From an uncultured Prevotella sp. (lineage in GTDB: Bacteria > Bacteroidota > Bacteroidia > Bacteroidales > Bacteroidaceae): DNA of 64,000 nucleotides. Position numbers and translations under genes: made by a program. Under the pieces are notes generated by a model, which saw only the letters and a program-made list of their open reading frames with translations, was not told the DNA's origin and made no database searches. Of the stretch, positions 1 through 8,435 are shown piece by piece. Each line of letters starts with the position of its first letter. The stretch's first letter is position 1. Location of the stretch: the NCBI GenBank assembly GCA_946183415.1, contig CAMHAM010000004.1, positions 82,470 to 146,469 of the forward strand. Direction: 5' to 3'.

Positions 1-2
1 GG

Positions 3-842
3 GAGGCGCTTGGCGAAGGTGGTGCCACCCGCCACTCCTTACTCATCAACTTAGGAGGAGGGATGGTGACCGACTTAGGAGGTTTTGCTGCCTCGACTTT
101 TAAAAGAGGCATCAACTACATCAACATACCCACTACCCTACTCTCGATGGTCGATGCCAGTGTGGGCGGGAAGACGGGTATCAACTTCAGAGGACTGAAG
201 AACGAGATTGGCGTGTTTAACAATGCAGCGACCGTGATCCTCGACACCCAGTTCCTGAAGACTCTCGATGCAGAGAATATCTTGTCGGGCTACGCGGAGA
301 TGCTGAAGCACGGACTGATTGACAGTGAGGCCCATTGGGCAGAGCTGGTGAATTTTAGTCTAGGCAACATAGAATCCATAGAAACTCTAGGAAATCTATC
401 CAAGATTCTTGAAAAGAGTGTCGCCGTGAAGCAGCGCATTGTGACGGAGGATCCTACAGAACAGGGTATCCGGAAGGCGCTGAACCTCGGACATACGGCA
501 GGGCATGCCTTTGAGAGTTTTGCCCTGAAGCATCAGCCCATCCTGCATGGCTACGCTGTGGCCTACGGACTGGTGTGCGAGCTTTACCTGAGTTGCATCA
601 AGACGGGGTTCCCCACAGACAAGATGCACCAGACAGTCAACTTTATCCATGAGCACTACGGGAAGATGGCTATCACCTGTGATGACTACCCGCAGCTGAT
701 GGAACTGATGACGCACGACAAGAAAAACGTGGCAGGGATAATCAACTTCACGCTGTTGGGTGGTATCGGTGATATCCGTATCAACCAGACGGCGACGAAG
801 GATGAGATATACGAGGCGCTCGACTTCTACAGAGAGTCATAG
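3..842 (+). CDS. aroB: 3-dehydroquinate synthase, 5'-truncated by window edge
   Basis: Frame is open from base 3 (EALGEGGATRHSLLINLGGGMVTDLGGFAAS...); motifs LSMVDASVGGKTGIN, LNLGHTAGHAFE. Confidence 0.95.
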   Translation, partial: EALGEGGATRHSLLINLGGGMVTDLGGFAASTFKRGINYINIPTTLLSMVDASVGGKTGINFRGLKNEIGVFNNAATVILDTQFLKTLDAENILSGYAEMLKHGLIDSEAHWAELVNFSLGNIESIETLGNLSKILEKSVAVKQRIVTEDPTEQGIRKALNLGHTAGHAFESFALKHQPILHGYAVAYGLVCELYLSCIKTGFPTDKMHQTVNFIHEHYGKMAITCDDYPQLMELMTHDKKNVAGIINFTLLGGIGDIRINQTATKDEIYEALDFYRES

Positions 843-905
843 TCCCCCCCTCGAACACCCTACCAATATACTTAGTAGGCCTAATCATATTACTAACTAA
901 TCGCA

Positions 906-935
906 GATAGGGTTGCCCGCGAGGGTAGCCCTATC
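906..935. terminator. Hairpin GATAGGGttgCCCgcgaGGGtagCCCTATC downstream of aroB
   Basis: Inverted repeat directly seen. Confidence 0.6.
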
Positions 936-964
936 TCATTTTGCAGACAGAAGAACAGAATTTT

Positions 965-1279
965 TTTAGATAATAAGAACAAAAGAACAGAATTATAATC
1001 TCCCATAGAGTGCGCAAGCCCTTATGTTTCTTATGTTCTTATTATCCAAAAGAACACGTGCGCAGCTTTATGTTTCTTATGTTCTTATTATCCAAAAAAC
1101 ACGTGCGCAAGCCCTTATGTCTCTTATGTTCTTATTATCTAAAAAGCCATGCGCAGCCTTTATGTTCTTATGTTCTTATTATCCAAAAAACACGTGCGCA
1201 AGCCCTTATGTCTCTTATGTTCTTATTATCCAAAAAACCATGCGCAGCCTTTATGTTCTTATGTTCTTATTATCTAAAA
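965..1279. repeat. Inverted-repeat element (R1): one left arm, conserved loop, then six tandem right-arm units of about 45 bp
   Basis: TTAGATAATAAGAACAAAAGAACA ... ATCTCCCATAGAGTGCGCAAGCC ... repeated (CTTATGTTTCTTATGTTCTTATTATCcAAAA). Confidence 0.9.
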
Positions 1280-2333
1280 AAGAAAGGACTTTCTGGCGGG
1301 CGGGTTTGGAGGTTTCGGTGAGGGGGATGTGGTCGATGTGGAGGTACGCCTTGGGCTGGTGGTACTTGGGGAGGATGCGCTCGCAGACGGTACGGGCTTC
1401 TGCGGGAGAACCCTCGGTGACGAGCACCACGACCTCACCAAACTTCTCATCAGGACGCTTACTAATTATAAAAGGTACGCGCATGTGAGAGCGCAACTGG
1501 CGTTCGAGTTCCTCCGCCTGTATCTTCAGTCCACCGGAACAGATCACATTATCCTTTCGCCCGAGGATGCGGAAGACCACACCCCTACCCTCCCCGTGGG
1601 GAGCAAATTCTGCGATATCGTTGGTGATGAGGGGTTCGGCACAGACCTCAGGGGCATCGATGATCAGACAACCTTCGTCGGAGAGGGACAGATGGACAGA
1701 GGGGAAGGGCGTGTACCACTCAGAGGCCTCTGGGCCACTGATGCGACGGAGGGCGATATGTGAGAGGGTCTCCGTCATGCCATAGGTGCTCCAGACAGCA
1801 TTCGGGAACTGTCGGAGTTCGGTCTCCATCGCCTCGTCGATGGCGCCTCCACCAATGATGAGGTGCTCTACTTGCATCAGGCGCTCGCGCTCCTCGGGTA
1901 CCTGGAGGGTGTTGTAGACCTGGAGAGGGACCATGGCGGTGAAGCGAGGAGGGATATCCGAGGAAGGAGGAAGGAGGAAGGAGGAAGGAGAGTCGTTGGA
2001 CGAGGAAGGAGGAAGGATATCCGAGGAAGGAGGAAGGAGAAAGGAGGAAGGAGTCGAAAGGGGGTGGCCGGTGGGGGGGACGGTGAGGAGGTGGAGGTGA
2101 CGCTCGATGGCGCGCACGACCATCATCTTGCCGGCGATATAGTCGAGTGACATACAGAGTAGGGCTGTGTCGCCGGGGCGCAGGCCAAGGAAGTCGCAGG
2201 TGATACGGGCGGAAGCGAGCATACGACGCTTCTCGACCAGCATCCTTTTTGGTTCACCAGTACTCCCACTGGTCTTCACCTCGATAAAAGGACTATCGTT
2301 ATTCCATTCAGATAAAAATTCTTCTAAAGACAT
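1251..2333 (-). CDS. menE: O-succinylbenzoate--CoA ligase-like (AMP-binding); start re-set to MSLEEFLSEW
   Basis: TSGSTGEPK motif, STYGMTETLSHIA, C-terminal LPKYHQPKAYLHIDHIPLTETSK; men cluster context. Confidence 0.88.
   Translation of the reverse strand: MSLEEFLSEWNNDSPFIEVKTSGSTGEPKRMLVEKRRMLASARITCDFLGLRPGDTALLCMSLDYIAGKMMVVRAIERHLHLLTVPPTGHPLSTPSSFLLPPSSDILPPSSSNDSPSSFLLPPSSDIPPRFTAMVPLQVYNTLQVPEERERLMQVEHLIIGGGAIDEAMETELRQFPNAVWSTYGMTETLSHIALRRISGPEASEWYTPFPSVHLSLSDEGCLIIDAPEVCAEPLITNDIAEFAPHGEGRGVVFRILGRKDNVICSGGLKIQAEELERQLRSHMRVPFIISKRPDEKFGEVVVLVTEGSPAEARTVCERILPKYHQPKAYLHIDHIPLTETSKPARQKVLSFLDNKNIRT
1960..2053. repeat. GAGGAAG heptamer repeats inside menE
   Basis: Runs of GAGGAAG with GATATCC spacers; encodes PSSFLLPPSSDI. 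Confidence 0.9.
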
Positions 2334-2350
2334 AAGAACATATATTTTTT

Positions 2351-2530
2351 TTAGACAGAAGAACAAAAGAACAAATATTTTTTGACAGAAGCGCTCGGCT
2401 TTGCCGCTTGGCTCGTCCAAGAACAGAAGGACAGAATTTTTTATTTTAGATAATAAGAACAAAAGAACATAAATTTTTTATCTCCCTCGATCAGTGCGCA
2501 GCCTTATGTTTCTTATGTTCTTTTTATCTA
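2351..2530. repeat. R1 element copies between menE and menC, including a full left arm-loop-right arm copy (about 2444-2530)
   Basis: TTAGATAATAAGAACAAAAGAACATAA / loop ATCTCCCTCGATCAGTGCGCAGCC / TTATGTTTCTTATGTTCTTTTTATCTAA. Confidence 0.9.
2392..2418. repeat. Short R2 insert (CGCTCGGCTTTGCCGCTTGGCTCGTCC) inside an R1 arm, flanked by AAG
   Basis: TTGACAGAAG | insert | AAGAACAG. Confidence 0.7.
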
Positions 2531-3555
2531 AGAAAAAGGCTGTCACCGCGGATGGTGAGGGGGAGGGGGATGTTGTCGGTGAAGAGTTGGCCGGTGCCTA
2601 AGCCTTGGGGAAGGGAGATGTGGGGACCGTAGACAGCGGAGGCAAACTGGGCGATGGCATTCAGACCGATGTTGCTTTCAAGGGCAGAGGTGATCCACGA
2701 GCCGATACCCTGTTCGCGAGCAGCAGCAATCCACTCACGACAACCGATCATACCACCATGCAACGAAGGCTTGAGGATGATGTATCGGGGTTTGATGATA
2801 TGGAGCATGTGCGCCTTCATCTCAGGATCATTCACGCCAATGAGTTCCTCATCGAGAGCGATGGGCAGAGGCGACTCCCTACAGAGTTCCGCCATGTAGG
2901 CCCACTGACCTTGTTTGATAGGTTGTTCGATACTGTGGATGGCATACTGGGAGAGGAGCTCCAGTTTATAGAGGGCTTCCTCATAGGGAAACGCACCATT
3001 GGCATCGAGGCGCAGTTCGACCTCATGGAAGGAGAAGCGGTCGCGGATGCGACGGATCAGGTCGAGCTCTTGTTCGAAGTCGATGGCGCCTATCTTGAGT
3101 TTCACGCAGCGGAAGCCTTTCTCCAGTTTCTCTTCGAGGCGCTGGAGCATCTCGTCGTGACTACCCATCCAGACGAGTCCGTTGATGGGAATACCTTCTT
3201 CGCCTCTACTGAATGGGGTATCGAATAGAAGTGAAGAGTGAAAAGAGCGAAGTGAAAGGAGGGCTGTTTCGAGGCCAAAGAGCATGGAGGGGTAGTCGCG
3301 CAGGGCGTCGGTATCGAGCTCGCCTGTCTGACAGAGGTTCTGACAGAAGTGATGGAGTTTGGCTTCATAGGTCTCGTCGGGCAGTGCGTCACAGCTCAGG
3401 TCGGGCAGTGGCGCGCATTCGCCCACGCCCTGATGTTCTCCATCAGACAGAGTAACTAACCAGATTGTCCTGGTCGTATACACCCCCCGCGAGGTCCCCG
3501 CCGGCTGCTTGAAATGCAATTCTTTTTTTTCCAGATAATAAGAACAGAAGGACAT
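2524..3555 (-). CDS. menC: o-succinylbenzoate synthase; probable start MSFCSYYLEKKELHFKQPAGTSRG lies in R1 repeat
   Basis: Enolase-superfamily sequence: LHFKQPAGTSRGVYTTR, VKLKIGAIDFEQEL, LRLDANGAF, EQP, ALDEE; men context. Confidence 0.9.
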   Translation of the reverse strand: MSFCSYYLEKKELHFKQPAGTSRGVYTTRTIWLVTLSDGEHQGVGECAPLPDLSCDALPDETYEAKLHHFCQNLCQTGELDTDALRDYPSMLFGLETALLSLRSFHSSLLFDTPFSRGEEGIPINGLVWMGSHDEMLQRLEEKLEKGFRCVKLKIGAIDFEQELDLIRRIRDRFSFHEVELRLDANGAFPYEEALYKLELLSQYAIHSIEQPIKQGQWAYMAELCRESPLPIALDEELIGVNDPEMKAHMLHIIKPRYIILKPSLHGGMIGCREWIAAAREQGIGSWITSALESNIGLNAIAQFASAVYGPHISLPQGLGTGQLFTDNIPLPLTIRGDSLFLR

Positions 3556-3712
3556 ATTTATTTGTTTTTTAGATAATAAGAACAAAAGGACATATTTATT
3601 TGTTTTTTAGATAATAAGAACAGAAGAACATATTTATTTGTTTTTTAGATAATAAGAACAGAAGAACAGAATTATATACTTTTTTAGATAACAAGAACAG
3701 AATTATTTCAGA
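3529..3712. repeat. Five tandem R1 left-arm units between the GxxExxY gene and menC
   Basis: TTTTTTAGATAATAAGAACAGAAGAACATATTTATTTG repeated. Confidence 0.9.
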
Positions 3713-4077
3713 TAGTGACAATATTTTCGTTTGATTTCAATTTTCGGAGCACCGAAATTAATAAGGAGTCCATGATCTACTTGTGTAGCATGCAAATAAT
3801 TTACTAACTGAACCTCATGGGCAGGCTGTAAGGTGTTCACAGCCTTCAATTCAACAATTACTCGATGATCGACTAAAATATCAGCTCTGAACTCTCCTAC
3901 TACTTCATCTTTGTAGAACACATTCATCGGATACTCAAAAGCAAAAGGAATATTCTGTTTTTTCAGTTCTACTCCTAATGCATTTTTGTATACAGACTCC
4001 AAGAATCCTGGTCCTAAGACCATTCTAACATTATAAGCACAATCAACGATAGTTCTTATCAGCTCCTCTATTTCCAT
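3703..4077 (-). CDS. GxxExxY family protein (PD-(D/E)XK-like)
   Basis: VLGPGFLESVYKNAL, EFRADILVDHRVIVELKAV, NYLHATQVDHGLLINFG. Confidence 0.9.
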   Translation of the reverse strand: MEIEELIRTIVDCAYNVRMVLGPGFLESVYKNALGVELKKQNIPFAFEYPMNVFYKDEVVGEFRADILVDHRVIVELKAVNTLQPAHEVQLVNYLHATQVDHGLLINFGAPKIEIKRKYCHYLK

Positions 4078-4078
4078 A

Positions 4079-4122
4079 CCATGCGCAGCCTTTATGTTTC
4101 TTATGTTCTTTTTATCTAAATA
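4079..4122. repeat. R1 right-arm unit
   Basis: ATGCGCAGCCTTTATGTTTCTTATGTTCTTTTTATCTAAA. Confidence 0.85.
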
Positions 4123-4977
4123 TTAAGGGAGTTTGGGGTATTTTTTGAAGTCGGGCTTGCGCTTTTCTAAGAAGGCTTTGCCGCCTTCTTGGGCTTCGTC
4201 GAGGAAGTAGTAGAGCATGGTGCAGTCGCCGGCGAGTTCCTGGATACCAGCCTGACCGTCGAGTTCGGCATTCAGACCGGCCTTGATCATACGCAGGGCG
4301 AGGGGCGAGCGCTCCATCATGATCTCTGCCCACTCGACACACTCGTCTTCAAGACGTTCGATGGGCACCACCTTGTTCACCATCCCCATCGCCTCAGCCT
4401 CCTTGGCAGAATACTGACGACAGAGGAACCAGATCTCACGGGCCTTCTTCTGACCTACGATACGGGCGAGATAGGAAGAGCCAAAGCCTGCATCGAACGA
4501 GCCCACCTTAGGACCCGTCTGACCAAAGATGGCGTTCTCGGAGGCAATGGTGAGATCGCATACGAGGTGGAGCACATGACCACCACCGATGGCATAGCCG
4601 TTGACCATCGCAATGACTGGTTTAGGCAGTCGGCGGATCTGCATCTGTACATCGAGTACAGAGAGACGGGGCACGCCTTCTTCGTCGACATAGCCGCCAC
4701 GTCCCTTGACATGCATATCGCCTCCAGAGCAGAAGGCGTGTTTCACATCGGCCAGGGTCTTACCCTCGGGTACCTCAGACATCGCGCCTGTGAGTAGTAC
4801 GACGGAGATGTCCTGCATCTCACGACACATGGAGAAGGCCTGTGAGAGTTCCCAAGTGGTCTTTGGGGTGAAGGCATTGCGGTACTGCGGGCGATTGATG
4901 GTGATCTTCGCTATACCGTTATAAGACTCAAACAGAATTTCTTTGAATTCTCTAATTGTATTCCAATTTCTTGACAT
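4123..4977 (-). CDS. menB: 1,4-dihydroxy-2-naphthoyl-CoA synthase
   Basis: Crotonase fold: [56 protein letters not shown]. Confidence 0.95.
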   Translation of the reverse strand: MSRNWNTIREFKEILFESYNGIAKITINRPQYRNAFTPKTTWELSQAFSMCREMQDISVVLLTGAMSEVPEGKTLADVKHAFCSGGDMHVKGRGGYVDEEGVPRLSVLDVQMQIRRLPKPVIAMVNGYAIGGGHVLHLVCDLTIASENAIFGQTGPKVGSFDAGFGSSYLARIVGQKKAREIWFLCRQYSAKEAEAMGMVNKVVPIERLEDECVEWAEIMMERSPLALRMIKAGLNAELDGQAGIQELAGDCTMLYYFLDEAQEGGKAFLEKRKPDFKKYPKLP

Positions 4978-4983
4978 AATATT

Positions 4984-5165
4984 TATTTTTTTGATAATAA
5001 GAACATAAGAACAAAAATATATGCGCTCCCAATTTTATTTTTAGATAAAAAGAACAAAAGAACATAAATTTTTAATCTCCCTCGATCAGTGCGCAGCCTT
5101 ATGTTTCTTATGTTCTTTTTATCTAAATAATCATGTCCTTATGTCCTTTTTATCTAAGAACATAA
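4984..5165. repeat. R1 copies between menB and menD, with a compensatory arm variant (AGATAAAAAGAAC / GTTCTTTTTATCT)
   Basis: Direct reading, full copy about 5041-5128. Confidence 0.9.
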
Positions 5166-6693
5166 AGAACGACTGGAGGGCGGTGGCGTCGGGGGAGGGG
5201 GAGGTGAAGATTTCCAGGAGGACGGGGCGGGGGCTCTCTATATTTAATAAGGTGTCGATGCCGGCACGCATCTGAGGCATGTCGGAGGCAGAGAGATAGA
5301 CGATGTCGTTCTCCTGACAGATACCCTCAGCCGAGGTGTGGTGCTCAGCAGCCACATAAGCGTCGCGGGCAGGACTCTGTTCGAGTCCGGGGAGCATCTC
5401 GAAGATACCACCCTTGCCATTGTTCAGGAGCAAGATACGCAAGTTACCCTTCAGATTCTGATTCCACAGTGCATTCTGATCGTAAAAGAAACTCAGGTCG
5501 CCAATGACACAGAACACCGGTTTGTCGGTGACACAGGAGAAGCCTGCTGCTGTGGAGAGCGACCCTTCGATGCCGTTCACCCCCCGGTTGCACCACACAG
5601 GATGCTGTGCAAAAATGTTGGCCAGTCGGATGGCCGAGCTGTTGGCATAATGTACCTCAGCATCACCCACCAGATGTTCGAAATACTTCACTGCTGCCAT
5701 CTCAGAATAGGCAGGCTCGTAAGCCTCTACCTGTTGACGGATAGAGGCCAGCAGAGCATCCCACTGTTGTACGAAGGGATGGGGCTCCATCACCAACATA
5801 AAACGAATATGATCGGCCACAGCCTCACCGTCGCCCTGAAAGACATGGGTGAGATTCATAAAGGTATCGGTCACCTCGCCTGAGGCATTCACCACCCACG
5901 TCTCCTTAGCCTTGCGCAGGAAGCGCTTCAGGCGTTTGCTGACAATCGAGCCACCGATATACAGTACGAAATCAGGGATATAAGCCTCATCCTCGCCCAC
6001 CAGGCTGACCGCCTCGTCGAGCAGAGGGTTCATGGGTTGACCAGTGATGAGCATGGGGCGTTTGGCCTGGAGGAACATCCGTGTGACATGACTCAACGTG
6101 GCCGGAGACATATCGGCAGCCACAGCCTCGATTAGGCGTTCCTGAGGCAGTTCGGCAACAGTATAGTCGAAGAGTGGTTCGGTGATAGGCACGTTGATAT
6201 GTACAGGTCCGCCCCCACCCTGTCTGGCAGCAATCAGGGCCTCGTTGACCAAACGGTTACAGTACCAGCGTGTATCATCATCGGTAGGTTCTGGCAAAGA
6301 AACGGCCTTACGCACAAAACGTCCTAAAGCATCAGGCTGTGGAAGCGTCTGTCCATCGAGCTGGTCGATCCACTGTGGAGGACGGTCAGCTGAGATGGCC
6401 ACGAGGGGGATGTGCTGATAGTAAGCCTCTGCCACCGCCGGAGCGAGGTTCAGAAGAGCGGTACCACTGGTGACGCACACCACCACAGGTTTCCGCAGGG
6501 CCTGTGCCATCCCCAGGGCATAGAAGCCTGCCGAGCGCTCGTCGGTGACAGGGAAGCACTGGATGTCGGGGCACTCGTGGAGGTTGTGTACTATCGCGGA
6601 GTTCCTACTGCCCGGACACACCACTGCACACTGCACTCCATGTCGCACCAACAGTGCTGTTAAGATATTTACGTTTTCTTTGTTACTATACAT
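5131..6693 (-). CDS. menD: 2-succinyl-5-enolpyruvyl-6-hydroxy-3-cyclohexene-1-carboxylate synthase
   Basis: CPGSRNSAIVH, DERSAGFYALGMAQ, VTSGTALLNLAPAVAEAYY, GDLSFFYDQNALW. Confidence 0.95.
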   Translation of the reverse strand: MYSNKENVNILTALLVRHGVQCAVVCPGSRNSAIVHNLHECPDIQCFPVTDERSAGFYALGMAQALRKPVVVCVTSGTALLNLAPAVAEAYYQHIPLVAISADRPPQWIDQLDGQTLPQPDALGRFVRKAVSLPEPTDDDTRWYCNRLVNEALIAARQGGGGPVHINVPITEPLFDYTVAELPQERLIEAVAADMSPATLSHVTRMFLQAKRPMLITGQPMNPLLDEAVSLVGEDEAYIPDFVLYIGGSIVSKRLKRFLRKAKETWVVNASGEVTDTFMNLTHVFQGDGEAVADHIRFMLVMEPHPFVQQWDALLASIRQQVEAYEPAYSEMAAVKYFEHLVGDAEVHYANSSAIRLANIFAQHPVWCNRGVNGIEGSLSTAAGFSCVTDKPVFCVIGDLSFFYDQNALWNQNLKGNLRILLLNNGKGGIFEMLPGLEQSPARDAYVAAEHHTSAEGICQENDIVYLSASDMPQMRAGIDTLLNIESPRPVLLEIFTSPSPDATALQSFFMFLDKKDIRT

Positions 6694-6702
6694 ATTCTAT
6701 TT

Positions 6703-6890
6703 TATTTTTTGACAGAAGAACTTTTTTGTGGCTCCATTTTTTAGACAGAAGAACAAAAGAACAAATTTCATGTGCTCCTTTTCCTTTTTGACAGAAGAAC
6801 AAAAGAACAGATTTTTAATCTCCCATAGATTGCGCAGCCTTATGTTTCTTATGTTCTTATGTCTAAAAACTCTTATGTTCTTATGTCTAA
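6703..6890. repeat. R1 copies (GACAGAAG arm subtype) between menD and menF
   Basis: TTGACAGAAGAACAAAAGAACAG / AATCTCCCATAGATTGCGCAGCC / TTATGTTTCTTATGTTCTTATGTCTAAAA. Confidence 0.9.
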
Positions 6891-8012
6891 AAGTTTTCGG
6901 ATGGTTTCGAGTTTGGCTTCAGTCTCTTGCCATTCCTGTTCGAGGATGCTGTCTTTGAGCAGGCCGCCACCAGCATAGAGATGACAGGTGTCGCGCTCGA
7001 TGTTCATACAACGGAGTGACACATAGAGATGCGTCTCGTCTGTACCTAACGGCCCCATGAAGCCGCTGTAATAACGGCGCGGGGTATGTTCGTTCTTGAC
7101 AATAAACTGGAAGGCTTCACGTTTTGGGAGGCCACAGACAGCCGGCGTGGGATGCAGGGCCTGGAGAAGATTGCCGATATGGGCATGATCAGACAGTCGG
7201 AAGGTGAAGTCGCTCCTGAGGTGAACGAGGTTGGCAGCTCTCACCGTACGGGGCCCCTCTTCACGGAATTCGCTCGTAAACTGTTCCAGACACTCCGTGA
7301 TATAGGTGGCCACGATGCGCTGTTCCTGAATGTTCTTCGTACTCCATGTCAAGGATTCGCCCTCGCCATTGAGTTGATCACCCTCCAGTTTCATCGTACC
7401 AGCCAAGGCGATGGTTCGCCAGTCAGAGCCTTGTCCATCCAAGAGTATCTCGGGTGTGGCCGTGAGCCAACACCCACTCTTAGGTGTATCCACGAGAGCG
7501 ATAAAGAGTCGTGGATAGAGTGCGCACGCGCGATAGAACAGTTCCATTGGCTCCAGCCCCTCTGGCATTTTCTCATCCGCACAACGTGCGAGGACAATCT
7601 TCTGGAAGGCATCGTTCTCCAGTTGGGCATGGTAATTGGCGAAGTCGATGGAGTAATACCGAGGAAGGAGGAAGGAGGAACGAGGAACGAGGAAGGAGGA
7701 AGGAGGAACGAGGAACGAGGAGCGAGGAACGAGATTACCCCCTGCCTCCAAACTATTCTCCTTCCTCGTTCCTCCTTCCTCGTTCCTCGAAAAAGAATCC
7801 TCGCTCCTCGACAACTCGATACACTCTGTTTCATCTGGTCGGATGATGAGAATGGGCTGATCGGGGGTAATCTCGAAGGGGGCGATGACAAAGCCCTGAT
7901 GACCGTTCAGAGCCTGACAGCTGGACAGTTCCAAAGGTTCTCCCTCAGTCTGTCGGACAAGGGTGGCCTGTTTTGCATAAGGTAAACGGTAGACAGCAAA
8001 TCCCCCCATCAC
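6873..8012 (-). CDS. menF: Isochorismate synthase (chorismate-binding)
   Basis: Chorismate-binding motifs: TATPEILL, IALAGTMKLEGD, LHPTPAVCGLPK, YYSGFMGPL. Confidence 0.9.
   Translation of the reverse strand: MMGGFAVYRLPYAKQATLVRQTEGEPLELSSCQALNGHQGFVIAPFEITPDQPILIIRPDETECIELSRSEDSFSRNEEGGTRKENSLEAGGNLVPRSSFLVPPSSFLVPRSSFLLPRYYSIDFANYHAQLENDAFQKIVLARCADEKMPEGLEPMELFYRACALYPRLFIALVDTPKSGCWLTATPEILLDGQGSDWRTIALAGTMKLEGDQLNGEGESLTWSTKNIQEQRIVATYITECLEQFTSEFREEGPRTVRAANLVHLRSDFTFRLSDHAHIGNLLQALHPTPAVCGLPKREAFQFIVKNEHTPRRYYSGFMGPLGTDETHLYVSLRCMNIERDTCHLYAGGGLLKDSILEQEWQETEAKLETIRKLLDIRT
7661..7733. repeat. Ten tandem 7-bp units (GAGGAAG/C) inside menF
   Basis: 73 bp = 10 x 7 + 3, counted directly. 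Confidence 0.92.
7758..7789. repeat. Inverted heptamer array (CTTCCTC/GTTCCTC) inside menF, able to pair with 7661-7733
   Basis: Reverse complement CGAGGAACGAGGAAGGAGGAA is present in the first array. Confidence 0.88.
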
Positions 8013-8425
8013 TTCCGTTGCAGATTGATGATATAGTTGGTGACACGCACGTTAGAGATGAGATCGCCGGAGGTGTCCTTGATGTCCACATTCCACACAT
8101 GAAGGGCAGACCCCTTGTGCAACAGACGGGCATAGGCAGTGACGGTGTCGCCTTCAGACACTGCCTTCACATGACTGCCGCTGACCTCGATACCCACGCA
8201 GGCTCGCCCCGGACAGAGTGCGCTGGAGCCCACGCCTGCCACATTCTCAGCCAGTGCCAACGTAGCTCCACCACTCAGATAGCCAAAGGGCTGGCGGTTA
8301 CGTTCATCTACTTTCATACGTGCCATACAAGTATCGTCCTCGGGTGTGGAGAGGAACTCCATCCCGAGGGCAGTACTTAAATTTGGTTTTTCCTTGATAA
8401 TATTATTGATTACTTCTACGTCCAC
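8009..8425 (-). CDS. Hotdog-fold (PaaI-like) thioesterase, probably DHNA-CoA hydrolase; likely GTG start, exact start uncertain
   Basis: VNNIIKEKPNLSTALGMEF..., YLSGGATLALAENVAGVGS; stop overlaps menF start. Confidence 0.8.
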   Translation of the reverse strand: MDVEVINNIIKEKPNLSTALGMEFLSTPEDDTCMARMKVDERNRQPFGYLSGGATLALAENVAGVGSSALCPGRACVGIEVSGSHVKAVSEGDTVTAYARLLHKGSALHVWNVDIKDTSGDLISNVRVTNYIINLQRK

Positions 8426-8435
8426 TTTATTTACT

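Noticed and set aside
1011-1279. CRISPR array
   Set aside because: Repeats are contiguous without unique spacers and no cas genes are present.
1010-1488. ORFs MRKPLCFLCSYYPKEH... and MFLMFLLSKRTRAQ... as coding genes
   Set aside because: They are translations of the R1 tandem array and antisense menE sequence; periodic peptide reflects the DNA repeat.
3529-3712. CRISPR array
   Set aside because: Tandem near-identical AT-rich units with no spacers; part of the R1 family.
5338-5883. Plus-strand ORF inside menD
   Set aside because: Antisense to a strongly conserved gene with no family motif.
7086-7985. 299-aa plus-strand ORF over menF
   Set aside because: Antisense shadow; its EEGGTRNEEGG tract is the heptamer repeat.
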